A stretch of 36,785 nucleotides of DNA from an uncultured Bacteroidales bacterium (GCA_944322805.1 CALUQC010000054.1:1-36785), one strand, 5' to 3'; positions 25,686-35,104 are shown, counted from the stretch's first letter. Notes: generated from the sequence alone by a model not told the origin. Program-made: numbers and translations.

Positions 25686-26954
25686 ATGACTACTGCAAGC
25701 ATTTGTACCATAGGCGACGAGATACTGATAGGTCAGATCGTCGACACGAATTCAGCCGTTATCGCAAGGGAAATCGGCAGAGCCGGGGTCCGTATCCGGG
25801 AAATTGTGACAGTCGGAGATGACCGGCAGGAAATCAGGGATGCAATCATAAAGGAACTGGAGAAAAGCGACATTGTGATAGTCACTGGCGGTCTCGGGCC
25901 GACTAAGGACGATGTCACCAAAACCGTCCTGTACGAGTTGTCCGGGAGTTCGGGATATGTCATGAACGCGGAACAGTTAGAGATTATCCACAGGATATTG
26001 TCCTCCCGCGGGCTTGACGTCATGGAAATAAACCGTCTCCAGGCATCCGTTCCGGAAAAATGCAGGGTGATACCCAACAGGCTCGGAACGGCTCCGGTGA
26101 TGGCTGTCGGATTTGACGGGGAGAAATTCGGGCACAAGGCCGTACTGTATTCCCTGCCGGGCGTGCCGTTCGAGATGGAAGGCGCGTTGCCTGACGTTGT
26201 GGCCGATATCCGCTCCATATTCGGTCTTTCGGCCATAACTCATCGTACCGTAATGACTTACGGTATTGCCGAGTCGGCTTTGTCCGAGAAGATTTCCGCA
26301 TGGGAAGATGCCCTGCCGGGCAATATCCGTCTGGCTTATCTGCCGGATCCCCTTAAGGGCGTGGCCCTGAGACTCTCCGTTTATGAAAACGAAGGCTGCC
26401 GAAGTGACGGGGAACTGATTGAAGAACAGTTGCAGTCATTGCGCGGCATTCTCGGGGACAATATCTATTCCGAAAACGGAGAGACATTGCCGGAGGTCAT
26501 CGGGAAACTCCTCAAGTCCGAAGGAAAGACTGTCAGCACGGCGGAATCATGTACCGGAGGGCTCATTGCCTCGCTTCTGACCTCTGTTCCGGGCGCTTCG
26601 GACTATTTCCTTGGCTCGGTAGTATCGTATGCAGTAAGCGTAAAGGAAAACGTGCTCGGGGTGCCGGCCGGAATCGTTGAAAAATACGGCGTGGTAAGCT
26701 CCGAATGCGTTGCCGCAATGGCGCAGGGCGTAAGGAATCTGACCGGCAGCGACTATTCCGTGGCTACTTCCGGTGTTGCCGGCCCTGGTGGCGGCACGGA
26801 AAACACTCCCGTGGGCCTGGTATGGGTAGGCGTCAGCTCCGTGTCGGGAACCGAAACCATGAAATTCAGCTTCAGAAACGACAGGCTCCGCAATATCGAA
26901 CGCTTTTCGGCTTCCGCCCTCGATGCCTTGAGGCGCTTCATCATCAAGGGCTGA
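25686..26954 (+). CDS. cinA: CinA family protein (nicotinamide-nucleotide amidohydrolase)
   Basis: A 422-residue two-domain cytoplasmic protein, normal full length for CinA. The N-terminal molybdopterin-binding-like domain (about 1-170) carries VTGGLGPTKDD (67-77), the COG1058 pyrophosphatase signature. The C-terminal PncC domain (about 265-422) has the conserved STAESCTGGLIASLLTSVPG followed by YAVSVKENVLGV and ATSGVAGPGGGT. PncC hydrolyses NMN to nicotinate mononucleotide in pyridine nucleotide recycling. It starts 12 nt after pyrD and ends at an intrinsic terminator (26988-27015). Confidence 0.95.
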   Translation: MTTASICTIGDEILIGQIVDTNSAVIAREIGRAGVRIREIVTVGDDRQEIRDAIIKELEKSDIVIVTGGLGPTKDDVTKTVLYELSGSSGYVMNAEQLEIIHRILSSRGLDVMEINRLQASVPEKCRVIPNRLGTAPVMAVGFDGEKFGHKAVLYSLPGVPFEMEGALPDVVADIRSIFGLSAITHRTVMTYGIAESALSEKISAWEDALPGNIRLAYLPDPLKGVALRLSVYENEGCRSDGELIEEQLQSLRGILGDNIYSENGETLPEVIGKLLKSEGKTVSTAESCTGGLIASLLTSVPGASDYFLGSVVSYAVSVKENVLGVPAGIVEKYGVVSSECVAAMAQGVRNLTGSDYSVATSGVAGPGGGTENTPVGLVWVGVSSVSGTETMKFSFRNDRLRNIERFSASALDALRRFIIKG

Positions 26955-26977
26955 TAATGCGGATGGCCTGACAGCCG

Positions 26978-28036
26978 CTACAATAACCGCAGGAAATTTC
27001 CTCCTGCGATTTTTTCGATATCGTCGGAAGCATAGCCGCGGGAACGCAGCTCATCGAATATTATCCCGAACTTGGATATGTCCTCTATTCCTGCCGGAGT
27101 GACGGAAATGCCGTCGAAATCGGAGCCGAGCCCCACATGGTCTATCCCTGCAACGGACACCGCATGATCGATATGGTCTGCCACCCTTTTGTATGAAGGG
27201 CGTTCGAGAGCTGCCAGTTCATCTTCCACGGCATACCATGCCTTCCTCTTTTCGGGGTCCGCAGGATCCTTGATGAACGCCTCCTCAATATCGGACTTCG
27301 CTTCAAGGCCGGATTTTGCCAGCACTTCCGCAAAACCGTCATCCAGGAATACGGGATAAAAGTTTATCTGGACCACGCCTCCGTTCGCCGCCAGAGCCTT
27401 CAGCATTTCATCCGTCAGGTTCCTTTTGTGGCTTGCCAGCGCCCGGCAGCATGAATGCGTGGCCACAACGGGTTTTTCCGAACATTCGAGGACATCGAAA
27501 AAGGCCCTGTCTGAAATATGCGAGACATCGACGAGCATCCCGAGCCTGTTCATCTCCGCGACCACTTCCCTGCCGAACGGACTTAGACCGCCCCATCTTT
27601 CCGCTGCCGGAGCGCATGAATCGCATATGTCATTGTGGCCGGAATGCGTCAGGGTCATGTAGCGGACCCCCATACGGTGAAAAAGCCGCAGAAGCGACAG
27701 CGAGTCCTGGATGGCGGACCCGTTTTCAAGGCCTAAAAACACGGAAATCAGCCCTTTTTCCTTTGCAGCCATGGCTTCGTCCCGGCTCGTGGTCAGAACG
27801 GCTTTGCCGGCGTTTTTGTCCAGGGCATCATACACTCCGGCCATCAGTTTCATCGCATATGCGGTGGCTTCGTCCGGAGGCAGTGCGGCCGGGACATACA
27901 GGGCGAAAAACGCCCCGTCCACTCCCCCTTTTTTCATTTTCGGGAAATCGACCTGGCCATGACCGTTCCATTTGCCTATGTCCCTGAGCCTGAGAATCTG
28001 CGACGGAGTGTCACAATGTGAATCGAGTATGAACAT
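26978..28036 (-). CDS. Membrane-dipeptidase family metallopeptidase (M19)
   Basis: A 352-residue TIM-barrel dizinc peptidase of the renal dipeptidase family. The metal and active-site residues align well with the mammalian enzyme: His7 and Asp9 in DSHCDTP, Glu104 in LGLENGS, His173 in VDVSHIS, His194 in VATHSCCRAL and Asp306 in GLGSDFDG. There is no signal peptide, so it is probably cytoplasmic and acts on dipeptides, possibly including D-amino-acid dipeptides. It is the last gene of a minus-strand run, starting 12 nt after rlmB. Its 3' end overlaps the terminator used by the convergent cinA gene. Confidence 0.93.
   Translation of the reverse strand: MFILDSHCDTPSQILRLRDIGKWNGHGQVDFPKMKKGGVDGAFFALYVPAALPPDEATAYAMKLMAGVYDALDKNAGKAVLTTSRDEAMAAKEKGLISVFLGLENGSAIQDSLSLLRLFHRMGVRYMTLTHSGHNDICDSCAPAAERWGGLSPFGREVVAEMNRLGMLVDVSHISDRAFFDVLECSEKPVVATHSCCRALASHKRNLTDEMLKALAANGGVVQINFYPVFLDDGFAEVLAKSGLEAKSDIEEAFIKDPADPEKRKAWYAVEDELAALERPSYKRVADHIDHAVSVAGIDHVGLGSDFDGISVTPAGIEDISKFGIIFDELRSRGYASDDIEKIAGGNFLRLL
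26988..27015 (+). terminator. Intrinsic terminator of the pyrD-cinA transcript
   Basis: CGCAGGA (26988-26994) pairs with TCCTGCG (27002-27008) around a 7-nt loop and is followed by ATTTTTT. It begins 33 nt after the cinA stop and lies inside the last codons of the convergent dipeptidase gene. Confidence 0.75.
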
Positions 28037-28048
28037 CTTTCCCGCGGC

Positions 28049-28810
28049 TTATGCTTCCATATGCTGGCGTACAGCCTCATAAAGGATGACCGAAGCAGCG
28101 GCCGACACATTCAGAGAAGATATCTCCCCTGCCATTGGAATCGAGACCTTGTCGTCCGCAAGCTCGAGCATGGAGGACGATATGCCCTTGCCCTCCGAGC
28201 CTAATACGAAGGCGCATGGCCCCGTCATGTCTGCGTCATACATCCGCCGTGACACCTTCTCGGTGACGGCGATAATTTTGAAGCCGCTCTGTTTCAGGTA
28301 GTAAGCCGCAAGCCTGAGATTCGGCACCCTTGATACGGAAATTCTCATCAGGGCTCCGGCCGATGCCTTGACAGCATCCGCGTTTATCGCTGCGCCACCC
28401 TTTGCAGGCACTATTATCCCGCTGCCTCCGGCACATTCGAGAGTCCTGGCGATGGCTCCGAGATTCCGTACATCGCTAACCCCGTCCAATATGACTATGA
28501 CGGGATTTTTGTCCGTTGCCAAAGCCGTCTCGATCATCATTTCGTACGGTACATAGTCTATTCTGGAAATATAGGCCACAACTCCCTGATGCGCTCCGCG
28601 TACCGCCCTGTTCAGACGCTCTACAGGCACGAACTGGAACGGAATCCCGTTCTTCTGCATCAGGTCCATGAGCTCCTTGAACACAGGCGTTTCCAGACCC
28701 TGTTTCAGGAGGACCTTGTCCAATTTCTTGCCGGCTCTCAGGGCTTCCAGCACAGGATGTATTCCGAAAAGGTACTGGAGTTTCTGTTCTTCCATATTTT
28801 CCATAAGCAA
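28049..28810 (-). CDS. rlmB: TrmH/SpoU-family 2'-O-methyltransferase, RlmB-type
   Basis: A 253-residue SPOUT methyltransferase. It would use SAM to methylate a ribose 2'-OH, most likely G2251 of 23S rRNA. The N-terminal substrate-binding domain (about 10-85) starts at YLFGIHPVLEALRAGKKLDK. The knotted catalytic domain has DGVSDVRNLGAIARTLE, AFVLGSEGKGIS and SIPMAGEISSLNVSAAAS, the three SpoU motifs. In-frame Mets at residues 3 and 6 are alternative starts. It sits 13 nt after the ABC-F gene and 12 nt before the dipeptidase gene. Confidence 0.93.
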   Translation of the reverse strand: MLMENMEEQKLQYLFGIHPVLEALRAGKKLDKVLLKQGLETPVFKELMDLMQKNGIPFQFVPVERLNRAVRGAHQGVVAYISRIDYVPYEMMIETALATDKNPVIVILDGVSDVRNLGAIARTLECAGGSGIIVPAKGGAAINADAVKASAGALMRISVSRVPNLRLAAYYLKQSGFKIIAVTEKVSRRMYDADMTGPCAFVLGSEGKGISSSMLELADDKVSIPMAGEISSLNVSAAASVILYEAVRQHMEA

Positions 28811-28823
28811 ATACTTTTATCCA

Positions 28824-30779
28824 CTACATTTTTTCCACAAGCTCTTCCCACTCCTCCGTAAAGGCGTCGGCTTCGCGTTTCAGTTCCAAATAGTTCCGAG
28901 TCAGTTCCATGATGTCGTCCGAAGGCCCCGGAGCCGCCAGCACTCCTTCGATTCCCTTCATCTTCGCCTGGGTCTCCTCTATTTTCCTTTCGAGGAAATC
29001 CATCCTGTTTTTCAGCTTGCGTTCCTCTTTGGAAATGAATTTTTTCTGCTGGTATTCCGTCTGCGATGCGGATGCCGCCGGTTTTTCTGGAGAAGGCTTG
29101 GGCTGTCCGGCAGCACCGTCCGATGTCTTTCTTTCCAACTCGCTGAGATTCTCGATCTTCCTCTTTTTCAGGAAGTCGGAGATGCCTCCCAAATGTTCCT
29201 TGACCTTTCCGTCCCGGAATTCATACAGCTTGTCCACTAACCCGTCCAGGAAGTCCCTGTCGTGCGAAACGATGATTATAGTGCCGTCATAAGACTTCAG
29301 AGCCTGTTTCAGGATGTCTTTCGAACGGATGTCCATATGGTTGGTCGGCTCGTCCAGCGCCAGAAGATTGTATGGCTTCAGAATCAGTTTCGCCATGGCT
29401 AACCTGGCACGTTCGCCTCCGCTCAGAACGGCGACCTTCTTGTCGATGTCCTCCCCCTTGAACAGGAATGCTGCCAGAATATCCCTGAGCCTGGTCCTTA
29501 TGTCACCTGTGGCTATCTTGTCCAAGGTCCCGTACACGGTATCTTCCTTGTCCAGTATATCCTCCTGATTCTGGGCATAATATCCTATGCTGACATTGTA
29601 TCCCGTCCTGGCTTCTCCGGCAAGCGGCTCCAGTTCCCCGGTAATCGCACGCATCAGCGTAGTCTTTCCCTCGCCGTTGCGGCCTACCAGCGCCACCTTT
29701 TCTCCCCTGCGGACCTCGATATCCGCACCACTGAACACCACCTTGCACCCTGTCCCGTCTGTTTTCGGATAACCTAACGACAGATCCTCCGCCTTGAAGA
29801 CCACGTCTCCCGACCTCGGCGCCGGAGGGAATTTCACTGCAAGGGCGGAATTGTCCTCGACATCCACGTCAATTCTCTCCAGCTTGTCCAGCTGCTTGAT
29901 TCTGGACTGGACCTGGTTCGATTTGGTCGGCTTGTATCGGAACCTTTCGATGAATTCCTCCGTCTTCTCGATCATTCTCCGCTGGTTTTCATAAGCTGCC
30001 TTCTGCTGTGCGATTCTTTCCTTGCGGAGTTCCAGATACTGGCTGTAAGGCACCTTGTAGTCATGGATATGGCCGAGCATTATCTCGATGGTCCTGTTCG
30101 TGATATTGTCGAGGAACTTCCTGTCGTGCGATATCAGCACGAGGGCTCCCTTGTAGCTTTTCAGATAGTCTTCAAGCCATTCTATGGATTCTATGTCCAG
30201 ATGGTTGGTCGGCTCGTCCAACAGCAGGACATCCGGTTTCGACAGGAGGATTTTCGCCAGTTCTATCCGCATGTTCCATCCCTGGCTGAAAGTTTCGGTA
30301 GGCCTGTCCATTTCCTCCGCCCTGAATCCGAGGCCGAGCAGCGTTTTTTCGGCAGCGACTCTCGGAGATTCAGCCTTGGTGTATGCAAGACGGTCGTTGA
30401 TATCGTTCATCCTCTCTATCAGCCTGCCGTATTCAGCCGAATCGTAGTCTTCCCTCGTCGAGAGCTGTTCCATCAGCGAATCCAATTCCGCTTCCATGTC
30501 GAAAAGTTCGCTGAATGCCGTCATGGCCTCGTCTATGACGCTTTTCCCACGATGGTGCTCCATTATTTGAGGCAGATATCCGATACGCAGGTCGGAAGGC
30601 ATCTCGATTTTCCCTGAAGTCGGCTTCTGAATCCCGCATATCAGCTTGAGTATGGTGGATTTGCCGGCCCCGTTCTTGCCGACGAGACCGATCTTGTCAT
30701 TTTCACCGACAAAGAAGCCGATATTGTCCAAAAGGGTGAAGCCGCCGTAGGCGACTGTCAATGAGTTTATCGATATCAT
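28824..30779 (-). CDS. ABC-F family ATPase (ribosome-associated type)
   Basis: A 651-residue soluble protein with two ABC ATPase domains and no membrane part. I start it at MISINSLTVAYGG, which begins the first ABC domain directly. The longer ORF adds nine residues without support. Domain 1 has Walker A GLVGKNGAGKST and LLLDEPTNHLD. The inter-domain linker (about 240-310) is highly charged with YENQRRMIEKTEEFIERFR. Domain 2 has LVGRNGEGKTT and LSGGERARLAMAKL with LALDEPTNHMD. A C-terminal coiled coil (about 560-651) resembles that of Uup/ABCF3-like proteins. ABC-F proteins act on translating ribosomes; resistance or housekeeping roles cannot be told apart from sequence alone. It is 45 nt downstream of the thioesterase gene. 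Confidence 0.93.
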   Translation of the reverse strand: MISINSLTVAYGGFTLLDNIGFFVGENDKIGLVGKNGAGKSTILKLICGIQKPTSGKIEMPSDLRIGYLPQIMEHHRGKSVIDEAMTAFSELFDMEAELDSLMEQLSTREDYDSAEYGRLIERMNDINDRLAYTKAESPRVAAEKTLLGLGFRAEEMDRPTETFSQGWNMRIELAKILLSKPDVLLLDEPTNHLDIESIEWLEDYLKSYKGALVLISHDRKFLDNITNRTIEIMLGHIHDYKVPYSQYLELRKERIAQQKAAYENQRRMIEKTEEFIERFRYKPTKSNQVQSRIKQLDKLERIDVDVEDNSALAVKFPPAPRSGDVVFKAEDLSLGYPKTDGTGCKVVFSGADIEVRRGEKVALVGRNGEGKTTLMRAITGELEPLAGEARTGYNVSIGYYAQNQEDILDKEDTVYGTLDKIATGDIRTRLRDILAAFLFKGEDIDKKVAVLSGGERARLAMAKLILKPYNLLALDEPTNHMDIRSKDILKQALKSYDGTIIIVSHDRDFLDGLVDKLYEFRDGKVKEHLGGISDFLKKRKIENLSELERKTSDGAAGQPKPSPEKPAASASQTEYQQKKFISKEERKLKNRMDFLERKIEETQAKMKGIEGVLAAPGPSDDIMELTRNYLELKREADAFTEEWEELVEKM

Positions 30780-30824
30780 AAATTTCTGATGGCCCGTCCC
30801 GGGCAATGTTTGATTTGATTAAGG

Positions 30825-31226
30825 TCAGATATTGGCGGAAATGATGTCCGCCAGCTTCTGCGGACAACGCACGGGATGACGCGTGACGGCATCGATGAAG
30901 CCGAGCACCACCTTGCCCGAACAAAGCAGGGCGCCGTCCTGATTGTAGATTTCGGAAAATACCTCCAGCTTGGCAAGCGGCACCTTGTCTATGTGCGAGA
31001 CAATCCTGATGATGTCCCCCATTTTGGCCGGAGTCTTGTATCTGGCTTCCACAGATACCACCGGCAGCATCACACCCTCCTTTTCAATGACCTCTATCGG
31101 AAGTCCGTACTTGCACATCATGTCCGAACGTCCGCACTCGAAATACCTCACGTAATTCGAATGGTGCACTATTCCCATCTGGTCCGTCTCATAGTACCGT
31201 ACGGCCAACTCTAATTCCGCCCTCAT
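30825..31226 (-). CDS. Acyl-CoA thioesterase, YbgC/4HBT family
   Basis: A 133-residue single hot-dog-fold enzyme. The 4-hydroxybenzoyl-CoA thioesterase signature is YYETDQMGIVHHSNYVRYFE (11-30), with the catalytic Asp15 and His22 at the same spacing as in E. coli YbgC. It hydrolyses acyl-CoA or acyl-ACP thioesters; the natural substrate cannot be read from sequence. It lies 57 nt downstream of valS and just upstream of the ABC-F gene on the same strand. Confidence 0.9.
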   Translation of the reverse strand: MRAELELAVRYYETDQMGIVHHSNYVRYFECGRSDMMCKYGLPIEVIEKEGVMLPVVSVEARYKTPAKMGDIIRIVSHIDKVPLAKLEVFSEIYNQDGALLCSGKVVLGFIDAVTRHPVRCPQKLADIISANI

Positions 31227-31283
31227 GTTTTTTGTTTTTATCCGACCTCCAAATATTTTTCTTCAAAAGACCGTCACCCCGGA

Positions 31284-33932
31284 CTATTTCCGCAATGCGG
31301 CAAGCGATGCCCTGGCAGCCTCGATTTTGGCAAGGGAATCCGCTTCTTTCTTCCGTTCCATGGCCACGACCTTTTCAGGGGCGCCATTGACGAATTTCTC
31401 GTTGGAAAGTTTCTTCCTCACCGTTTCGATGAATTTCTCCTGATATGCTATCACCGCCTCGAGTTTCGCGATTTCTTCCCCGACATCCACTTTCCCGGTG
31501 AGCGGAACGAACATTTCGTACGTCCTGACCATGAAAGTCACTCCTGATGCGGTATCTCCGAAAGCTGCATCGGCACTCACCTTCACGTTCCCCAACTTTT
31601 CGATGACCGGTACGGTATCCGTCGGAAATCCCTCCCTTACATGCAGTTCAAGTGTCTCTTTCGGAGAAATATTCTTTTGCTGGCGGATGTTCCTGACGCC
31701 GGCCACTGCCTCTGCGGCAATTTCGAATTCTGCGATGAATCCTGCATCGTATTTTCCGGCCGTAGGATAGCGCTGCAGCATGATTGTCTCCCCTGCCTTC
31801 CTCTCTGACATGGACTGCCACAGTTCTTCGGTAATGAACGGCATCACAGGATGTATCATTTTCAGCAAGGCTTCGAAAAATTCGCTTGTAGCCTCTGCCG
31901 TCTGCCTGTCGATGCCGGTATTGTATGCCGGTTTCACGATTTCAAGGTACAACGAGCAGAAATCGTCCCAGAAGAACTTGTATATTGTCATCAGGGCGTC
32001 CGATATCCTGAATTTGGAGAAATGGTCCTCTACCTGTTCCAGGACCTGGCTCAGCTTGAAGCCGAACCATTTCACCGCCACAGCCGATGCGGCAGGCTGC
32101 GCTGCATCACCGTCAGTTTTCCAGCCTGAAATCAGCCTGAATGCGTTCCATATCTTGTTGCAGAAATTCCTGCCCTGCTCTATCTGGGCCTCGTCGTAAA
32201 GAATGTCGTTTCCAGCCGAACTGCACAGCAGCATGCCGAGCCTGACGGCATCCGCCCCGTATTTTTCTATAAGGTCGAGAGGGTCCGGAGAGTTTCCGAG
32301 CGTCTTGGACATTTTCCTGCCGAGCTTGTCCCTCACGATACCGGTCAGATAAACATTCCGGAACGGTATGTCTTTCATGAACTCGTTTCCGGCCATAATC
32401 ATCCTCGCAACCCAGAAGAAAAGTATGTCTGGTCCCGTCACCAGGTCACTCGTAGGATAATAGTAGGCAAGATCCCTGTTCGGCCTGTGTTCCGGATGCC
32501 CCGGCATCTCAGTATCGAACACCGAAATCGGCCAGAGCCATGATGAAAACCACGTATCCAGTACATCCTCGTCCTGTTTCAGGTCTTCTGCCGCGATATC
32601 CGGATTTATCTTCCTTGCAGCCTCGAGGGCAGCTTCAAAACTTGGCTCCACCACGAAGTTGCCGTCCGGCATGTAGTAGGCCGGAATCCGCTGTCCCCAC
32701 CAGAGCTGGCGCGAAATGCACCAGTCTTTCACGTTCTCCATCCAGTGCCTGTACGTGTTCCTGTATTTGTCCGGAATCAGCCTTACCTTTCCGCTCTCCA
32801 CGGATTCCAATGCCTCCCTGGCCAGATCGTCCATTTTCAGGAACCACTGCATCGAAAGACGCGGCTCGATGACTGCGTTCGTCCTTTCCGAATATCCTAC
32901 AGGAGAGGTATAGTCTTCCACCTTTTCGAGATTTCCCGCCTCGAGGAGCATGCCCTCGATCTTGCGGCGTGCTTCGAACCTGTCTTCGCCGACGAGAATG
33001 AGCGCCTTTTCATTGAGCCTGCCGTGATCATCTATAATGTCGATGACCGGAAGGTGGTGCCTGAGACCTATTTCATAGTCGTTTACGTCATGTGCCGGCG
33101 TCACTTTCAGGCATCCCGTACCGAAGCCCATTTCCACGTAACTGTCTTCGATGATAGGAATTTCCTTGTTTATAAGAGGAATAAGGACTTTCTTGCCTTT
33201 CAGCCAATGATATCTTTCGTCTTCCGGGTTGATGCAGACCGCGGCATCGGCCATTATAGTCTCGGGACGGGTCGTGGCGATGATGATGTACTTGTCTGTC
33301 GGCTTGCCGTTTCCGTCGGAAATGAAATACCTGAGATGATAGAACTTGCTGACCGTATCCTTGTGGATGACTTCCTCGTCGCTGACGGCGGTATGTCCGA
33401 CAGGGTCCCAGTTCACCATTCTGACGCCTCTGTAGATATAGCCTTTCCTGTAGAAGTAGACGAAAGTGTTGATTACCGCTTCGCTCAGGTCCGGATCCAT
33501 CGTGAATTTGGTCCTGTCCCAGTCGCATGATGCACCGAGCTTGCGCAGCTGGCTGAGGATGATTCCGCCATGCTTCTCCTTCCATTCCCAGGCATATTTC
33601 AGGAACTCCTCGCGTGTGAGGCTTTCCTTTTCTATGCCTTCCGCCTTCAGCTTGGCCACGACCTTGTTTTCGGTGGCGATGGATGCGTGGTCCGTTCCCG
33701 GCACCCAGCAGGCATTCTTCCCGTCCATACGCGCCTTCCTTATCAGGACATCGTTAAGAGTATTGTTCAGCACGTGCCCCATGTGCAGGATTCCCGTCAC
33801 GTTTGGCGGGGGGATTACTATCGTATATGGCTCCCTTTCATCGGGCTCGGAATGGAAAAACTTGTGTTCCAGCCAGTATTTGTACCATTTGTCTTCCGTA
33901 TTCGACGGATTGTATTTTGCGGACAGTTCCAT
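31284..33932 (-). CDS. valS: Valyl-tRNA synthetase
   Basis: An 882-residue class I synthetase of normal bacterial length that charges tRNA-Val. The HIGH motif is HMGH (50-53, after PPPNVTGIL), and the KMSKS loop is KMSKT (540-544, GRKMSKTLGNSPDP). Between them lies the CP1 editing domain (about 150-370), which includes TTRPETIMAD and GTGCLKVTPAHDVNDYE. The anticodon-binding domain follows (about 600-750), then a C-terminal tRNA-binding coiled coil (about 815-882, Lys/Glu/Ala-rich). It has its own candidate promoter (33959-33966). Confidence 0.97.
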   Translation of the reverse strand: MELSAKYNPSNTEDKWYKYWLEHKFFHSEPDEREPYTIVIPPPNVTGILHMGHVLNNTLNDVLIRKARMDGKNACWVPGTDHASIATENKVVAKLKAEGIEKESLTREEFLKYAWEWKEKHGGIILSQLRKLGASCDWDRTKFTMDPDLSEAVINTFVYFYRKGYIYRGVRMVNWDPVGHTAVSDEEVIHKDTVSKFYHLRYFISDGNGKPTDKYIIIATTRPETIMADAAVCINPEDERYHWLKGKKVLIPLINKEIPIIEDSYVEMGFGTGCLKVTPAHDVNDYEIGLRHHLPVIDIIDDHGRLNEKALILVGEDRFEARRKIEGMLLEAGNLEKVEDYTSPVGYSERTNAVIEPRLSMQWFLKMDDLAREALESVESGKVRLIPDKYRNTYRHWMENVKDWCISRQLWWGQRIPAYYMPDGNFVVEPSFEAALEAARKINPDIAAEDLKQDEDVLDTWFSSWLWPISVFDTEMPGHPEHRPNRDLAYYYPTSDLVTGPDILFFWVARMIMAGNEFMKDIPFRNVYLTGIVRDKLGRKMSKTLGNSPDPLDLIEKYGADAVRLGMLLCSSAGNDILYDEAQIEQGRNFCNKIWNAFRLISGWKTDGDAAQPAASAVAVKWFGFKLSQVLEQVEDHFSKFRISDALMTIYKFFWDDFCSLYLEIVKPAYNTGIDRQTAEATSEFFEALLKMIHPVMPFITEELWQSMSERKAGETIMLQRYPTAGKYDAGFIAEFEIAAEAVAGVRNIRQQKNISPKETLELHVREGFPTDTVPVIEKLGNVKVSADAAFGDTASGVTFMVRTYEMFVPLTGKVDVGEEIAKLEAVIAYQEKFIETVRKKLSNEKFVNGAPEKVVAMERKKEADSLAKIEAARASLAALRK

Positions 33933-33958
33933 AAGATAAAACGATTTTTATAAACGCG

Positions 33959-33966
33959 CAAAGATA
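33959..33966 (-). promoter_or_regulatory. Candidate -7 promoter element of valS
   Basis: TATCTTTG on the minus strand matches TAnnTTTG, 26 nt before the valS start codon. An imperfect TTTCG at about the right distance (33991-33987) could be the -33 element. Confidence 0.45.
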
Positions 33967-33993
33967 TAAAGTTTCCGCAAGAATGCCGAAATC

Positions 33994-34572
33994 CTACAGG
34001 AATTTCTTAAGATGACGGTAGACCTTGTAGACGGGAAAACCCATGACCGTGTAGAAAGAGCCTTCGATGGACTCTATGCCGATATAGCCGATCCATTCCT
34101 GGACGCCGTAGCTTCCTGCCTTGTCGAAAGGCTTGTATTTGTCTATGTAATAATTGATTTCCTCATCGGAAAGTTCACCGAACCTGACTGTGGCCCTGTC
34201 GGAAAATGTATCTTTTTCACGGCAGGACCGTATAGTGACGGCGGTGATGACTTCGTGCGGCCTTCCGGCCAATGTTTTCAGCATCGAAACGGCTTCCGCC
34301 CTGTCCGCGGGCTTGCCGAACACCCTGCCGCCGCATATGACGACGGTATCGGCCGTAATCAGGATCTCGTTCTCTCCGAGAGGCCTGTGGAATCCGTAGG
34401 ATTTTCCCTCGGACATCATCGACGGTATTTCCCGGACTGCCTTTATTTCCCGGAAGTTTTCCCTGAAACCGTTCTCCGTATCGACCTCGAACTCGATGTC
34501 AAGTCCGGACAACAATTCTCTCCTTCTCGGAGAAGCACTTCCGAGAATTATCTTTTTCCCTTTCAGATCCAT
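33994..34572 (-). CDS. maf: Maf family nucleoside triphosphate pyrophosphatase
   Basis: A 192-residue protein when started at MDLKGKKII, giving the usual short lead into the Maf motif LGSASPRRRELL (10-21). The longer ORF would overlap the upstream kdsC-like gene and adds 11 unsupported residues. Other landmarks are ITADTVV, the loop after FGKPADRAEA, and FDKAGSYGVQEW, all typical of the YhdE/dTTP-UTP pyrophosphatase subgroup. It removes non-canonical or excess nucleotides and has been linked to septum formation. It begins 4 nt after the kdsC-like gene. Confidence 0.93.
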   Translation of the reverse strand: MDLKGKKIILGSASPRRRELLSGLDIEFEVDTENGFRENFREIKAVREIPSMMSEGKSYGFHRPLGENEILITADTVVICGGRVFGKPADRAEAVSMLKTLAGRPHEVITAVTIRSCREKDTFSDRATVRFGELSDEEINYYIDKYKPFDKAGSYGVQEWIGYIGIESIEGSFYTVMGFPVYKVYRHLKKFL

Positions 34573-34576
34573 CGTC

Positions 34577-35101
34577 TCAGAACTTTGCCTTGTACAGCTC
34601 CACATCCAAATGCCACTTTCCCTGCAGCCTCATCACTTTTTCGATGCCTTCCCTCGCACAGCGATGCCCTCCGGCACATGGAGAGACGTAATCCGCCGCA
34701 TCCAAAACTTCCTGTACGGCATCCGCAGGAGCAACACCGCATCCGCATTTAACCATCACCGGAATATCAGGCAGGTCATCTCCGAAATACATCACTTCCG
34801 ATGCATCCAGGCCGTGCCTGAGACAGAAATCGTCAAAGTCTTCTATTTTTGCACGCGAGCCGAGATACACATCCTCAGCCTTCACGCCGCAGGTCAGAAA
34901 ACGCTTTCTGATGCTTTCCGAACGGCCTCCCGTGATGATTCCCACGGCATACCCCGCCATAGTCGCCATTCTGATGGCAAACCCGTCCTTCGAATCGAAG
35001 GTGCGGAAGAGCTCCCCGTCGAGATTTGCAAGGATGCCACCGTCAGTCAGGACTCCGTCCACGTCGAATGCAAAAGCCCTTATCTTTCCGAACATGTCCA
35101 T
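34577..35101 (-). CDS. kdsC: KdsC-type HAD phosphatase (KDO-8-phosphate phosphatase)
   Basis: A 174-residue HAD-superfamily enzyme of the small C0 type, the right length for KdsC. It releases phosphate from 3-deoxy-D-manno-octulosonate 8-phosphate in lipopolysaccharide synthesis. The catalytic motif I is DVDGVLTDG (13-21, Asp13 and Asp15), followed by FDSKDGFAIRMA, Ser/Thr motif IITGGRSE and the Mg-binding YFGDDLPDIPVM. A related sugar-acid phosphatase, for example N-acylneuraminate-9-phosphatase-like, cannot be fully excluded, but the housekeeping neighbourhood favours KdsC. It lies 3 nt after the DUF3467 gene. Confidence 0.88.
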   Translation of the reverse strand: MDMFGKIRAFAFDVDGVLTDGGILANLDGELFRTFDSKDGFAIRMATMAGYAVGIITGGRSESIRKRFLTCGVKAEDVYLGSRAKIEDFDDFCLRHGLDASEVMYFGDDLPDIPVMVKCGCGVAPADAVQEVLDAADYVSPCAGGHRCAREGIEKVMRLQGKWHLDVELYKAKF

Positions 35102-35104
35102 AAA

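Noticed and set aside
27316-27987. 223-residue plus-strand open frame
   Set aside because: Antisense to the M19 dipeptidase with all active-site residues; Pro/Arg/Ser-rich shadow translation.
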